Assembly: GCF_026107515.2 (NCBI RefSeq)
Contig: NZ_JAPCHW010000009.1
Coordinates: 1 to 64,000, forward strand
DNA from: Glutamicibacter sp. MNS18
GTDB lineage: Bacteria > Actinomycetota > Actinomycetes > Actinomycetales > Micrococcaceae
Direction: 5' to 3'
DNA: 64,000 bases
The notes under the pieces are model-generated. The model did not search any database. It was given only the letters and a program-made list of their open reading frames with translations, and was not told where the DNA came from. Positions within the stretch are counted from its first letter, which is position 1; every line of letters begins with the position of its first letter. Position numbers and translations under genes: made by a program. Shown here one piece after another: positions 52,630-60,980 of this stretch.

Positions 52630-52648
52630 TGTTCCGTTCAACAGAACA
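52630..52648. promoter_or_regulatory. IclR operator candidate A
   Basis: TGTTCCGTTCAACAGAACA is a near-palindrome (only the centre and one pair break symmetry), in the 120-base gap between the operon start (52549) and the iclR stop. The first 13 bases also occur, on the other strand, at site B. Confidence 0.65.
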
Positions 52649-52668
52649 TTAGGGAGAGGGTTTCGCCC

Positions 52669-53466
52669 CTAGGTATCCATCGGCGCACTGTGACGGGTCA
52701 TATCGCGCCCCTCCAGTTCGTAGCCCAACCGCCGGGAGATCGCGCGGGAGGCGAACTGCAGCTGCGGCAGGTTCGCCTGCAAGTGCTCCTCACCACGGCC
52801 CACGATGAGGGTCAGCATGGCCACGACCCTGCGCCGCTGGGCAAAAATCGGCACCGAGATGCCACTGGATTCGGGAACGATGATCCCGGCCATCGAGATG
52901 TACCCGTTCTGCCGCACCCCGGCCAACAGGGCACGCAGCTGCCCCGGGTCAACCACCGTATCGCGGGTGAGTTTCTCCAGCCTGCGGCGCAGGAAGCGCT
53001 CCTGTTCGTCCGCCGGAGCGAAGGCCATGTACACCAGCCCTGCCGAGCAACCGTGGACCGGCAGCCGTCCGGCGACCTTGGTGATGTTCACCGTGGCGTC
53101 GTCCACCGCAAGCCGCTCCAGGTACAACACATCGGTGCCCTCCACGACTCCGAGTGAGACGTGGCTTCCGGTTTGCTGCACCAGGTCCTCCATCGGCGGC
53201 AGTGCGGCTTCACGCAGTGATGAGGCCCGTGACCCGCTCGAGGCCAGTTCCCACAAGCGATGCCCGTGGCGCAGCTGGCCGGAATCATCACGGACCAGCA
53301 ATCCCTCGACCTCCAGCTCCCCCACCAGCCGGTGCACCGTGGACACCGGCAAATCGACCTGCCGGGCCAGGGCCCTCAAGTGCAGTGCGGGGTTCTCATC
53401 CCGGAAAGCCGAAAGGATGCGTACCACGCGATGAATCACCGATTCCCCGGATGGCGAGTTGGCCAT
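52669..53466 (-). CDS. IclR-family transcriptional regulator
   Basis: A 265-residue regulator. Residues about 5-70 are the IclR winged helix (SVIHRVVRILSAFRDENPALHLRALARQVDLPVSTVHRLVGELEVEGLLVRDDSGQ). Residues 80-250 are the GAF-like effector domain, with the conserved GSHVSLGVVEGTDVLYLERL, LPVHGCSAGLVYMAF and SGISVPIFAQRRRVVAMLTLIVG blocks. The ATG at 53466 follows an AGGAGG site. It is flanked by the operon it probably controls and, divergently, by an SDR gene. Two matching operator candidates lie on either side of it. Confidence 0.92.
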   Translation of the reverse strand: MANSPSGESVIHRVVRILSAFRDENPALHLRALARQVDLPVSTVHRLVGELEVEGLLVRDDSGQLRHGHRLWELASSGSRASSLREAALPPMEDLVQQTGSHVSLGVVEGTDVLYLERLAVDDATVNITKVAGRLPVHGCSAGLVYMAFAPADEQERFLRRRLEKLTRDTVVDPGQLRALLAGVRQNGYISMAGIIVPESSGISVPIFAQRRRVVAMLTLIVGRGEEHLQANLPQLQFASRAISRRLGYELEGRDMTRHSAPMDT

Positions 53467-53502
53467 AGGTTGTTCCTCCTGCCCTGAGCATGTGGCCCCC
53501 AT

Positions 53503-53521
53503 CATACCGTTGAACGGAACA
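53503..53521. promoter_or_regulatory. IclR operator candidate B
   Basis: CATACCGTTGAACGGAACA lies between the divergent iclR (start 53466) and SDR (start 53563) genes, with a perfect 11-bp palindromic core CCGTTGAACGG. Read on the minus strand, it begins TGTTCCGTTCAAC, identical to the first 13 bases of site A. Confidence 0.7.
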
Positions 53522-53562
53522 CATCGTGTAGATGGTGGCCCCAGCTGCCTAGCCTGTGAACC

Positions 53563-54345
53563 ATGAATACCACTGAATTCAACACTTCCGGTCGCGTCGC
53601 TGGCAAGGTAGTCCTGATCTCCGGTGCAGCCCAGGGCATGGGAGCCTCCCACGCCCGGGTACTGGCCGCAGCCGGGGCCCGGGCGGTGATCGGGGACCTG
53701 CAGCAGGAGGCGGGCACTGCGCTGGCCCGGGAACTGAACAACTCGTTGGGTCGTACCGCAGCGCACTTCGTGAAGCTGGATGTCACCAGCTTCGAGGACT
53801 GGACCGCTGCGGTTGGCGCCGCCGTCGATATCTTCGGGAAACTGGATGTGCTGGTGAACAACGCCGGAATCTATACTCCGGGCAATGTCGAGGAAGCGTC
53901 CATCGAGGACTGGAACCGGACCATCGACATCGACCTGACCGGAACCTTCCTGGGCATGAAGGCCGCGGTACCGGCACTGCGCCGCGCGCAGAGCTCATCG
54001 ATCATCAATGTCTCCTCGATCGCGGGCTTGACGGGTTTCAAGAACCGGGCCGCCTATGCAGCAGCCAAATGGGGTGTCCAGGGACTGACCAAGACCTCGG
54101 CCATGGATCTGGGCCCCGATGGCATCCGGGTGAACTCGATCCACCCGGGAAGCGTGGAAACCCCCCTGACGGCCGGGCTCAAACGCGGCTTCGGGCAGGT
54201 GCCGGCCGGACGGGCAGCCCAGGCCGAGGAGATCAGCTCACTGGTGCTCTACCTGGCCTCGGACGAGTCCCGGTTTGTCAGCGGGGCCGCCATCGCGATC
54301 GACGGCGGCGAGACCGCCGGGAACAACCTGCGCCAGGATTCCTGA
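53563..54345 (+). CDS. Short-chain dehydrogenase, hydroxysteroid-dehydrogenase-like
   Basis: A 260-residue classical SDR. SGAAQGMGASHARVL is the cofactor loop (AQGMG variant typical of the 3-alpha/20-beta-hydroxysteroid dehydrogenase group), NNAG in LDVLVNNAGIYTPG, and the Ser/Tyr/Lys triad in NVSSIAGLTGFKNRAAYAAAKWG. No SD sequence precedes the ATG, so it may be leaderless. It is divergent from iclR and shares its intergenic operator. With the KstD-like enzymes it may form the alcohol-oxidising step of the same pathway. Confidence 0.88.
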   Translation: MNTTEFNTSGRVAGKVVLISGAAQGMGASHARVLAAAGARAVIGDLQQEAGTALARELNNSLGRTAAHFVKLDVTSFEDWTAAVGAAVDIFGKLDVLVNNAGIYTPGNVEEASIEDWNRTIDIDLTGTFLGMKAAVPALRRAQSSSIINVSSIAGLTGFKNRAAYAAAKWGVQGLTKTSAMDLGPDGIRVNSIHPGSVETPLTAGLKRGFGQVPAGRAAQAEEISSLVLYLASDESRFVSGAAIAIDGGETAGNNLRQDS

Positions 54346-54357
54346 GCCGAACGCAGA

Positions 54358-54405
54358 CACGAGGGCGCCAACGTCAACCGTTCCGTTGACGTTGGCGCCC
54401 TCGTG
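54358..54405. terminator. Bidirectional terminator hairpin
   Basis: A perfect 21-bp stem (54358-54378 with 54385-54405) and a 6-base loop between the convergent SDR and ABC permease genes. Confidence 0.85.
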
Positions 54406-54427
54406 GTGTGTCGCGCTGCCGGTCGGA

Positions 54428-56917
54428 CTATTCGGTTGCCAGGCCTTCCACCGGGGAAAGCCGAGCGGCACGTCGCGACGGGGCCAGCGATGCCAGCAAG
54501 GCGGCAACGATGCTCACGCCGATCACCAGGGCCAGCTGCAGCCACGGGATGTCGAACCGCACCTGGCCGATCTGGGCCAGGGTGCTGTAGGCGCCGAACA
54601 ATCCGTAGATCGTGCCCAGCACCAGCCCCAGCAGGGCCGCGACCCCGCCGATCAGGACCGCCTCCACGGCCAGCATGGACCGCAGCTGCTTCTTCTTCAG
54701 CCCCAGCGCGCGTAGCAACGCGTTCTCCCTGGTGCGTTCGAGCACCGAGAGGCTGAGCGTATTGGCCACACCGATCAGGGCGATCAGAACCGCCACTGCC
54801 AGCAGGCCGGAGACGATCATCAGCAGGACGTCAATGATCTGGGAGAACATCGCGCTTTCCATGGCCCCACCGAAGATCGAGGCACTCTCCACGTCCAGGA
54901 CCTCGGCGATCCGCTCGACGATATCCGACAGCTGGTTCGCGCTCACCGCGTCATCCAGGCGGAGCATCGCCCCACCGTTCAGGTCATCGGTGGGCAAGGC
55001 GAGATCCCGGGCGGTATTCTGGGTGATCATATTCGACAGGTAGCTGGCCGTGGAGACCTTCACTTGCAAGTCATGGCCTGCCACCTGGGCGGTCTCGCTT
55101 TCGGTGTACGACCAGTTGGTGAACACCAGTTCCCCGTCCTGCGGGATCGCGGACTCGTCCTGGATCACCGTAGCCAGCACCTGCGGGTCGACCACCAGCA
55201 GGTAGGAGTCGTCCAGTTCCCCGTCATCCAGGTTGATCATCGCCTGGGTGACCTCGTAGGGGGCCACGGCCGCGATCCCGTCGATCGCCGCCAGCCGGGT
55301 AACCTCGGAGTCATCCAGCACCCCTGTCTGCACCATCAGGTCAATCGGGTACTCTTCGCTGATCCCCTGGTTCAGCGATGTCTTGGCGCTTTGTCCACCC
55401 ACCATGATCATCGACACCAGGGTGACGCCGATCAGCAGGGCGGTGGCGGTGGCGGTGGTTCGTCCCGGGTTGCGCACGGAGTTCAGTGCGGCCAGTTTCC
55501 CGGCCACCTTGTTTCCGGCGAACAGCTTGCCGATACCGTATACCGTCGAAGGCACGAACAGGGAGGCGAGCATCAGGATGCCGGGGAAGGAGAGTAAGCC
55601 ACCCAGGAAGGCCACCGGCAGCGACTCGATCAATGCACCTGCCACCAGCCCGGCGCTGCCGGCAATGGCCAGCAATGCCCCAAAGACGATGCGGATCCTG
55701 CCCGACCGGTTCTTCACACTGGCGGCATCGAAGGGACGCAGTGCCGCCAATGGCGCAAGTTTCATGGCACGGCGTGCCGGCAACCAGGCGGCCAGCACGG
55801 TCATCAGGATGCCGATCAGCAGCGGGATGGCCACGACCTTCCAGTCCACGCCCAGGGTGGCGTAGGACATCTCCGGGACCATCAGCTGAAGCAGCTTGAC
55901 CAACCCGGCCATCAGCCCCACGGCGGCCGCAACCCCGATGGCCGAGGCGACGATACCGATCAGCAGGGCCTCGGTCAGTACCGAGGACCGGATCTGCTTG
56001 CGTTTGGCGCCCAGGGTGCGCAGCAACGCCAGTTCCCGGGTACGCTGGGCGATCACCACGGCAAAGGTGTTCATCACCACCAGCCCGGTGACCACCAGGG
56101 CCACCAAGGCGAAGATCAGCAGGACCATGGTCAGCTGTTCGGTGCCGTTGGTCAGGTTCGCCACATCGGCGATGACCTTCTCATCGGCGGTGAGTACGGT
56201 GGCACTGCGCACCGACTGGTCTCCGAGCAGTTGCTGCAAGGCGCTGCGGGTCTGGGCGGTATCACCGGTGCCGTTGACCATGATCTCGTCAAGGTCCGCG
56301 CCTTCACCGAGCAGGAATTCCCAGCTGCCCTCCGAGACCCCCAGTTGCATCATGGCCGATTTGAAGGGGTCGTTGGTTGCCGCGCTGAGCCCGACAATGC
56401 GCACCTCCTGCAGGCCGCCTTCCTCGCCAGCCCCCTCGATGGCCACCTGGTCGCCGATGCCCAGCCCGGTCTGTTCGGCGTACTTCTGGTCGATGGTGGC
56501 TTCCGATTCGCTCATCGGGGCGCGTCCCTCAATCAGGTTCACGCCCGAATAGCGGTGCTCCGGGGAAATCGGAATCAGCCACGCGTTGTACATGTCATTG
56601 TCGGTACGCAGGTTCACCGCGTAACTGCTGGACCCGTAGGCGGTCTTGACCTCGGGCAGAGCCCGAACGGCTTCCAGCACGTCCATGGTCAGCGGCTGGT
56701 CGCCGTCCTCCCCGTACGCGCTGCTCTTCCAATCACGGAAGGCCACGAGGTCGGCGGTCTTGTAGTACTCCCCCACGCTGTTCTTCAGCGTGGCGCGGGT
56801 GGAGGTGTCCACGGCCAGGCTGGCGCCGAGGAACGCGGTGCCAATGGCGACCGCCAGGATCGCGGCGATATAGCGCCGCGCGTACACCTTGATATTTGCT
56901 AATGCGACATGAAGCAT
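54428..56917 (-). CDS. FtsX/MacB-type ABC transporter permease
   Basis: An 829-residue membrane protein with two FtsX domains, about 8-10 helices: one at the N-terminus, a group of three near residues 265-385, helices near 430-480, a helix near 500 and three at the C-terminus (about 710-820). Between them are two large extracytoplasmic domains (MacB-PCD type). The conserved loops are RTRELALLRTLGAKRKQIRSSVL and RTRENALLRALGLKKKQLRSML. This DUF-type architecture is common in actinobacterial lipoprotein- or peptide-related exporters. It is paired with the ATPase gene 8 bases upstream. Substrate unknown. Confidence 0.88.
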   Translation of the reverse strand: MLHVALANIKVYARRYIAAILAVAIGTAFLGASLAVDTSTRATLKNSVGEYYKTADLVAFRDWKSSAYGEDGDQPLTMDVLEAVRALPEVKTAYGSSSYAVNLRTDNDMYNAWLIPISPEHRYSGVNLIEGRAPMSESEATIDQKYAEQTGLGIGDQVAIEGAGEEGGLQEVRIVGLSAATNDPFKSAMMQLGVSEGSWEFLLGEGADLDEIMVNGTGDTAQTRSALQQLLGDQSVRSATVLTADEKVIADVANLTNGTEQLTMVLLIFALVALVVTGLVVMNTFAVVIAQRTRELALLRTLGAKRKQIRSSVLTEALLIGIVASAIGVAAAVGLMAGLVKLLQLMVPEMSYATLGVDWKVVAIPLLIGILMTVLAAWLPARRAMKLAPLAALRPFDAASVKNRSGRIRIVFGALLAIAGSAGLVAGALIESLPVAFLGGLLSFPGILMLASLFVPSTVYGIGKLFAGNKVAGKLAALNSVRNPGRTTATATALLIGVTLVSMIMVGGQSAKTSLNQGISEEYPIDLMVQTGVLDDSEVTRLAAIDGIAAVAPYEVTQAMINLDDGELDDSYLLVVDPQVLATVIQDESAIPQDGELVFTNWSYTESETAQVAGHDLQVKVSTASYLSNMITQNTARDLALPTDDLNGGAMLRLDDAVSANQLSDIVERIAEVLDVESASIFGGAMESAMFSQIIDVLLMIVSGLLAVAVLIALIGVANTLSLSVLERTRENALLRALGLKKKQLRSMLAVEAVLIGGVAALLGLVLGTIYGLFGAYSTLAQIGQVRFDIPWLQLALVIGVSIVAALLASLAPSRRAARLSPVEGLATE

Positions 56918-56925
56918 GATGTGTC

Positions 56926-57675
56926 CTACTCGGCCAGGGAGGTCAGGGCATCGGTGACCGAGGCGACGGTCGGCTCGGCCAGCCGGCCCACCAGTTGGCC
57001 GTCCTTCATCAGCAACACCTCATCGGCATAGGAAGCGGCCACCGGATCGTGGGTGACCATGATGATGGTCTGGCCCATCTCACGGGTGGAGGCGCGCAAC
57101 AGGGAAAGGACTTCGGCTCCGGTACGCGAGTCGAGGTTGCCGGTCGGTTCGTCACCGAAGACCACCTCGGGACGGGTGAGTAGCGCGCGGGCCACGGCCA
57201 CACGCTGCTGTTGGCCGCCGGAGAGCTCATGGGGTTTGTGGGCCAGGCGATCGCCCAGGCCCAGTATCCCGACCACCTGTTCGAACCACTGCTCGTCATG
57301 CTTCTTTCCGGCCAGCGCCAGCGGGAGCAGGATGTTCTCGCGGGCGTTGATGGTCGGCACCAGGTTGAAGGACTGGAACACGAATCCGATCTGTTCACGG
57401 CGCATTTCGGTCAGCTGGTCATCGCTGAGCTGCATCAGGTTCTTGCCCCCGATCACGATCTCACCGGAGTCCGCGCTGTCCAATCCGGCCAGGCAGTGCA
57501 TCAAGGTGGACTTGCCCGATCCCGAAGGGCCCATGATGGCGGTGAAGCGTGAACGGGCGAAGGAGACATCGACACCCTTCAGGGCCTCAACCCGGGTTGA
57601 ATCATGCCCGTAGGTCTTGGTCAGACCCCGAGCTTGGACGGCGTAATCGGTGTGAACGGTAGTTTCTTGGCTCAT
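56926..57675 (-). CDS. ABC transporter ATP-binding protein (MacB/LolD type)
   Basis: A 249-residue ATPase. Walker A GPSGSGKST, Q-loop FVFQSFNLVP, signature LSGGQQQRVAVARAL, Walker B VVFGDEPTGNLD and switch His in MVTHDP are all present. It forms the exporter with the FtsX-type permease directly downstream. The TGNLD motif places it in the MacB/LolD/FtsE branch, which works as a mechanotransmitter rather than a simple flux pump, by family knowledge. Confidence 0.93.
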   Translation of the reverse strand: MSQETTVHTDYAVQARGLTKTYGHDSTRVEALKGVDVSFARSRFTAIMGPSGSGKSTLMHCLAGLDSADSGEIVIGGKNLMQLSDDQLTEMRREQIGFVFQSFNLVPTINARENILLPLALAGKKHDEQWFEQVVGILGLGDRLAHKPHELSGGQQQRVAVARALLTRPEVVFGDEPTGNLDSRTGAEVLSLLRASTREMGQTIIMVTHDPVAASYADEVLLMKDGQLVGRLAEPTVASVTDALTSLAE

Positions 57676-57789
57676 ACTCCAAGGTTACAAACACGCAGGC
57701 CAGAAAAGGATCGGCCAAATGTACGGTGTTTGTCCCGCCGGGCTCATACCCTGGGTGGAGTTCAGCAGTCCCTTGTTCCCACCCACCGG

Positions 57790-58710
57790 TCAGCAGTTGA
57801 TCTGGTGTTCGGTCTTCCGGTGCGACAGGGGCTCGATCTGGAAGGTGGAGTGGCTGATGCTCACGGTGAAGTGTTCGGCCACGCATTCCTGCAGCTCGCG
57901 CAGCAGTTCCCCGGTGGAGTCCGAGGAAAACATCTCATCGGCCACCACCACATGTGCCGTAAGCACCGGCAGGTTCGATGCGATCTGGCTGGCATGCAGG
58001 TCGTGGACCGAGATCACCCCAGGCAGGGCTTCCAGGTGCGAGCGCACATCCTGCAGGTCCAGCCCCTTGGGAGTGGATTCAAGCAGGATATGTGTGGTCT
58101 CCCCCAGAAGCTTCACGGCCCGCGGCACGATCAGCGCGGCGATGACCAGTGCGGCGATGGAATCCGCGGTGCCCCATCCGGTCAGCCAGATCACGATGGC
58201 GGCCACGATCACGGCCACCGATCCGAGGGCATCGTTGAGCACTTCGAGGAAGGCCGCGCGCATGTTCAGGTTGTCCTTGCGGCCCGAGGAGATGATCCAC
58301 ATGGCCACGAGATTCCCGGCCAGGCCGATGATGCCGAAGGCCAGCAGCCCCGCGGAATGGATCTCCGCCGGTTCGAAGAGCCGGCGTATCGCATCGATCG
58401 CCGCGTAGATCCCCACCGCCAGCAGCAGGGCCGCCTGCACGGTCGCGGAGAGCACTTCGGCCCGCCGGAACCCCCAGGTGCGCTGGTTGGTGGATTTGCG
58501 CATGACCAGGTTCGCGGCGGTCAGGGCCATCAGCAAACCCAGGGTGTCGGTGAGCATGTGCGCCGCATCCACCAGCAGGGCCAACGAATTGGTCAGGATC
58601 GCACCGATGACCTCGGCGATCAGGATGGTTGCGGTGATACCGAAGGCCCAGGCCAGTCGGGTTCGGTTGGCGTGGGCCAACCCGTGGTCATGGGAATGAT
58701 CGTGGGACAC
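57790..58710 (-). CDS. Cation diffusion facilitator (CzcD-like zinc efflux)
   Basis: A 306-residue CDF transporter with six helices. An N-terminal HDHSHDHG metal-binding tail precedes helix 1. Helix 2 has LLVDAAHMLTD (HxxxD zinc site) and helix 5 FLEVLNDALGSVAV (NDxxx/D partner). The cytoplasmic C-terminal domain (LLESTPKGLDLQDVRSHLEALPGVISVHDLHASQIASNLPVLTAHVVV, ending SHSTFQIE) is of the usual CDF type. It expels zinc or cobalt in exchange for protons. It lies two bases from the ArsR gene and is co-transcribed with it. Confidence 0.92.
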   Translation of the reverse strand: MSHDHSHDHGLAHANRTRLAWAFGITATILIAEVIGAILTNSLALLVDAAHMLTDTLGLLMALTAANLVMRKSTNQRTWGFRRAEVLSATVQAALLLAVGIYAAIDAIRRLFEPAEIHSAGLLAFGIIGLAGNLVAMWIISSGRKDNLNMRAAFLEVLNDALGSVAVIVAAIVIWLTGWGTADSIAALVIAALIVPRAVKLLGETTHILLESTPKGLDLQDVRSHLEALPGVISVHDLHASQIASNLPVLTAHVVVADEMFSSDSTGELLRELQECVAEHFTVSISHSTFQIEPLSHRKTEHQINC

Positions 58711-58712
58711 GC

Positions 58713-59087
58713 TCAGCTCCGTCCTTCCAGGTTGGGGACATGCTCGTCATGCCATTGATGGTCGACATTTCGTACCGCGAACAGCGGTTGGGCACTGCGG
58801 AGAATCTGATCCAGGGTCCGTTCGTCACACAGCGAGTAAAAGCTGGAACGTCCCGCAGCCCGGACCTTGACGAGGTTGCCCTCACGCAGGCACGCCAGAT
58901 GAGCACTGACCGTGCTTTGGGCCAGGCCCAGGTGCTCGGTCAGCTCACGTACCTTGTGCTCCCCTGTCCGCAGGTGCTCCAGGATCATCAGCCGCATTGG
59001 GTCGGCCAGGCAGTGAAAGAGCGCGGCAGCACGCTGGCGGCGTTCCACCTCAACCATTTCATCGATATTCGACTCTATTATCGCCAT
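58713..59087 (-). CDS. ArsR/SmtB-family metal-sensing repressor
   Basis: A 124-residue winged-helix repressor: FHCLADPMRLMILEHLRTGEHKVRELTEHLGLAQSTVSAHLACLREGNLVKVRAAGRSSFYSLC is the ArsR core. The His/Asp-rich C-terminal part (VDHQWHDEH) may bind zinc. It should repress itself and the zinc exporter until zinc is in excess. The ATG at 59087 lies inside a 26-bp inverted repeat, fitting autorepression and a leaderless or near-leaderless message. A longer frame to 59138 crosses that operator and is not favoured. Confidence 0.9.
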   Translation of the reverse strand: MAIIESNIDEMVEVERRQRAAALFHCLADPMRLMILEHLRTGEHKVRELTEHLGLAQSTVSAHLACLREGNLVKVRAAGRSSFYSLCDERTLDQILRSAQPLFAVRNVDHQWHDEHVPNLEGRS

Positions 59088-59100
59088 ATAACGATGATAG
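59075..59100. promoter_or_regulatory. ArsR-type operator over the start codon
   Basis: Inverted arms CTATTATCG (59075-59083) and CGATGATAG (59092-59100), differing at one pair, flank eight bases that include the ArsR start codon. Size and AT-rich form match SmtB/CzrA 12-2-12-type operators. Confidence 0.75.
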
Positions 59101-59168
59101 GGCAGGTTGGCAGGAAAGGCGAGTCGGTCCTGTCGCACAGGGACACCGCAAGGTGCAAGGATGGTCCC

Positions 59169-59762
59169 ATGGATGATTTGATTTCGGGCCCCGACGGGCT
59201 CTTCCGCCCCGCCTGGGCAACATCCTCCGAGATGCTGCGCAACTACTATGACACCGAATGGGGCATGCCCATCACCGATGAGGTCGGCCTGTTTGAACGG
59301 TTGAGCCTCGAGGCCTTCCAGTCGGGTCTTTCCTGGGCGATCATCCTGGCCAAACGTGAATCCTTCCGCCAGGCCTTTGCCGGCTTTGCCCCCGACAGGG
59401 TTGCGGCGTTTAGTCCCACGGATGTCGAACGCTTGCTGCAGGATCCCTCCATCGTGCGCAATCGACGCAAGATCGAAGCCACGATCACCAACGCCAAGGC
59501 CACCATCAATCTGCGCCCCTTCGGTGGATTGGCCGAGTTGATCTGGTCCTTCAAACCCGCGCAGACACCGTACCCCGCGTCCGCGGCCCAGATCCCCACC
59601 CGGAGCGAGGAATCAACCGCGCTATCCAGGGAACTGAAACGTCGAGGATTCTCGTTTGTGGGACCCACTACCATGTACGCGCTGATGGAGGCCATCGGCA
59701 TGGTGGATACCCACCTCATGGGTTCACACCGCAGGGGCAGTTCCGGCATCTGGCCCATGTGA
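59169..59762 (+). CDS. tag: DNA-3-methyladenine glycosylase I
   Basis: A 197-residue glycosylase of the Tag family that removes 3-methyladenine. Features are RPAWATSSEMLRNYYDTEWGMPITDEVGLFERLSLEAFQSGLSWAIILAKRESFRQAF (the E-x-Q-x-G-L-S-W segment contacts the base), NRRKIEATITNAKA, and FVGPTTMYALMEAIGMVDTHL. The zinc-snap Cys of E. coli Tag is not visible at the N-terminus. Its last four bases overlap the start of the AlkA-like gene (GTGA), so the two repair enzymes are coupled. It is not seen to share the ArsR promoter, which is divergent. Confidence 0.92.
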   Translation: MDDLISGPDGLFRPAWATSSEMLRNYYDTEWGMPITDEVGLFERLSLEAFQSGLSWAIILAKRESFRQAFAGFAPDRVAAFSPTDVERLLQDPSIVRNRRKIEATITNAKATINLRPFGGLAELIWSFKPAQTPYPASAAQIPTRSEESTALSRELKRRGFSFVGPTTMYALMEAIGMVDTHLMGSHRRGSSGIWPM

Positions 59763-60613
59763 TGGGGCGGTTCACGCTCCAGGCCCGAGGGATCCTGGAT
59801 GTGGAGCATCTGATGCAGGTACTCCAGGTCCATTCGCTACCCATCCAGGAAGAACTCGATGTGCCGCAGCGCTCGGTGACGCGACTGGTCCAGGTTGACG
59901 GAGTTCACTGCAAGACCCGGCTCACTTTCCTCCCCAAAGGGATCGACGTGGATGCCGAGGCCTTGGCCTCGGTGCAACCCAGACTTTCCGGGGTCCTGGA
60001 CCAGTGGCTGGGACTTGCGCAACCCGGCTTCCCGTCACTCCAACGATTGGCCCTCGATCCCCTGCTCGGCCCCGTCGCAACCCGTTTCCCGCACCTGCGC
60101 CTGATCGGCTATCCGGATTTCTTCGAGGCGCTGATGACCGCCATCCTGGGCCAACAGATTTCCACCCGGGCAGCTCGCACCCTATCCCGGCGATACACCG
60201 GCGCCCTGGGAAGGCCGCACCCCTGCGGCCTCACGGCGTTCCCGGACGCCGCCACCACTGCGGCCGCAGGACCCGGGAGACTGGCCGAAATTATCGGGTG
60301 CCCGGCCTCGCGCGCCCTAACCATGCACCGGGTCGCCGACTGGTTCATCAACGAGCACCCCCTGCTGGGCGGTGATCGGCAGGAAATCAGGAGGAGCCTG
60401 CTGCGGATCAAGGGCGTCGGCCCCTGGACTGCCGACTACGTGGCACTGCGCGGGCTACGTGACCCGACGATCTTCTTGGGAAGCGATCTGGTCGTGCGCC
60501 GCGGTCTTGAACGTTTGGGATACTCGAGAAACCCGAAGAACCTGGATTGGGGTCGGGACAATTCCATGGCCACGGTGCTGCTCTGGAGGTTTGCGCACAC
60601 ACTCAACCCCTGA
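59759..60613 (+). CDS. AlkA-like DNA-3-methyladenine glycosylase II
   Basis: A 284-residue helix-hairpin-helix glycosylase. The AlkA N-terminal domain covers about residues 1-110. The HhH motif is LLRIKGVGPWTADYVALRGL, and the catalytic Asp243 lies in FLGSDLVVRRGLERLG. GYPDFFEALMTAILGQQIS is the conserved helix before. It has no Ada methyltransferase part. It starts with GTG four bases before the end of tag. It removes several alkylated bases. A terminator follows at 60655. Confidence 0.9.
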   Translation: MMGRFTLQARGILDVEHLMQVLQVHSLPIQEELDVPQRSVTRLVQVDGVHCKTRLTFLPKGIDVDAEALASVQPRLSGVLDQWLGLAQPGFPSLQRLALDPLLGPVATRFPHLRLIGYPDFFEALMTAILGQQISTRAARTLSRRYTGALGRPHPCGLTAFPDAATTAAAGPGRLAEIIGCPASRALTMHRVADWFINEHPLLGGDRQEIRRSLLRIKGVGPWTADYVALRGLRDPTIFLGSDLVVRRGLERLGYSRNPKNLDWGRDNSMATVLLWRFAHTLNP

Positions 60614-60654
60614 ACCCGCCCCTGCAGCCGGCCAGGTCGAACACGATTAAAACA

Positions 60655-60695
60655 GAAGAGGCACATCAAGGTGTGCGAACTTGATGCGCCTCTTC
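60655..60695. terminator. Terminator downstream of alkA-like gene
   Basis: A 16-bp stem with one mismatch (60655-60670 with 60680-60695) and a 9-base loop. On the minus strand it is followed by a U-rich stretch (TGTTTTAAT), so it could also end a leftward transcript. Confidence 0.7.
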
Positions 60696-60828
60696 ATGCG
60701 ACTCGGCTAACTGAGCAGGTTAGCCGCTCCCTTTCCCTTTACTTCACGCCGGCTAAGCCGACCACCACCATGGGCCGAGCATGCCCGTCTGGCAGTGTAT
60801 TGGCCGATTCACATCGACCAAAGTCAGC

Positions 60829-60856
60829 GCCTTCCCCGACCACACACGGGGAAGGC
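60829..60856. repeat. 10-bp hairpin
   Basis: GCCTTCCCCG (60829-60838) and CGGGGAAGGC (60847-60856) with an 8-base loop. It lacks a T run and may be part of a structured transcript. Confidence 0.5.
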
Positions 60857-60927
60857 TCTGGAATAAGCATACGACAACCACCCATAATAAGGTCAAGTCA
60901 ATCTGGTCTAATTTACGAAAAATTTTA

Positions 60928-60946
60928 TTAGGTGAGTCTTATCTAA
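60928..60946. promoter_or_regulatory. IdeR/DtxR-like iron box
   Basis: TTAGGTGAGTCTTATCTAA agrees with the IdeR/DtxR consensus TTAGGTTAGSCTAACCTAA at about 15 of 19 positions, including both outer halves. It lies 61 bases beyond the stop of the siderophore-interacting protein gene rather than in front of it. Confidence 0.6.
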
Positions 60947-60953
60947 GAAAAAT

Positions 60954-60980
60954 CACCCGAAACGGATGTCGTTTCGGGTG
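60954..60980. terminator. Rho-independent terminator of SIP gene
   Basis: A perfect 10-bp stem (60954-60963 with 60971-60980), loop GGATGTC, with TTTT after it on the plus strand and ATTTTTCTT on the minus strand. It can end the minus-strand SIP transcript. Confidence 0.8.

Noticed and set aside
57604-58758. A 384-codon plus-strand frame opposite the CDF gene
   Set aside because: His/Gly/Gln-rich shadow of a certain membrane protein gene.
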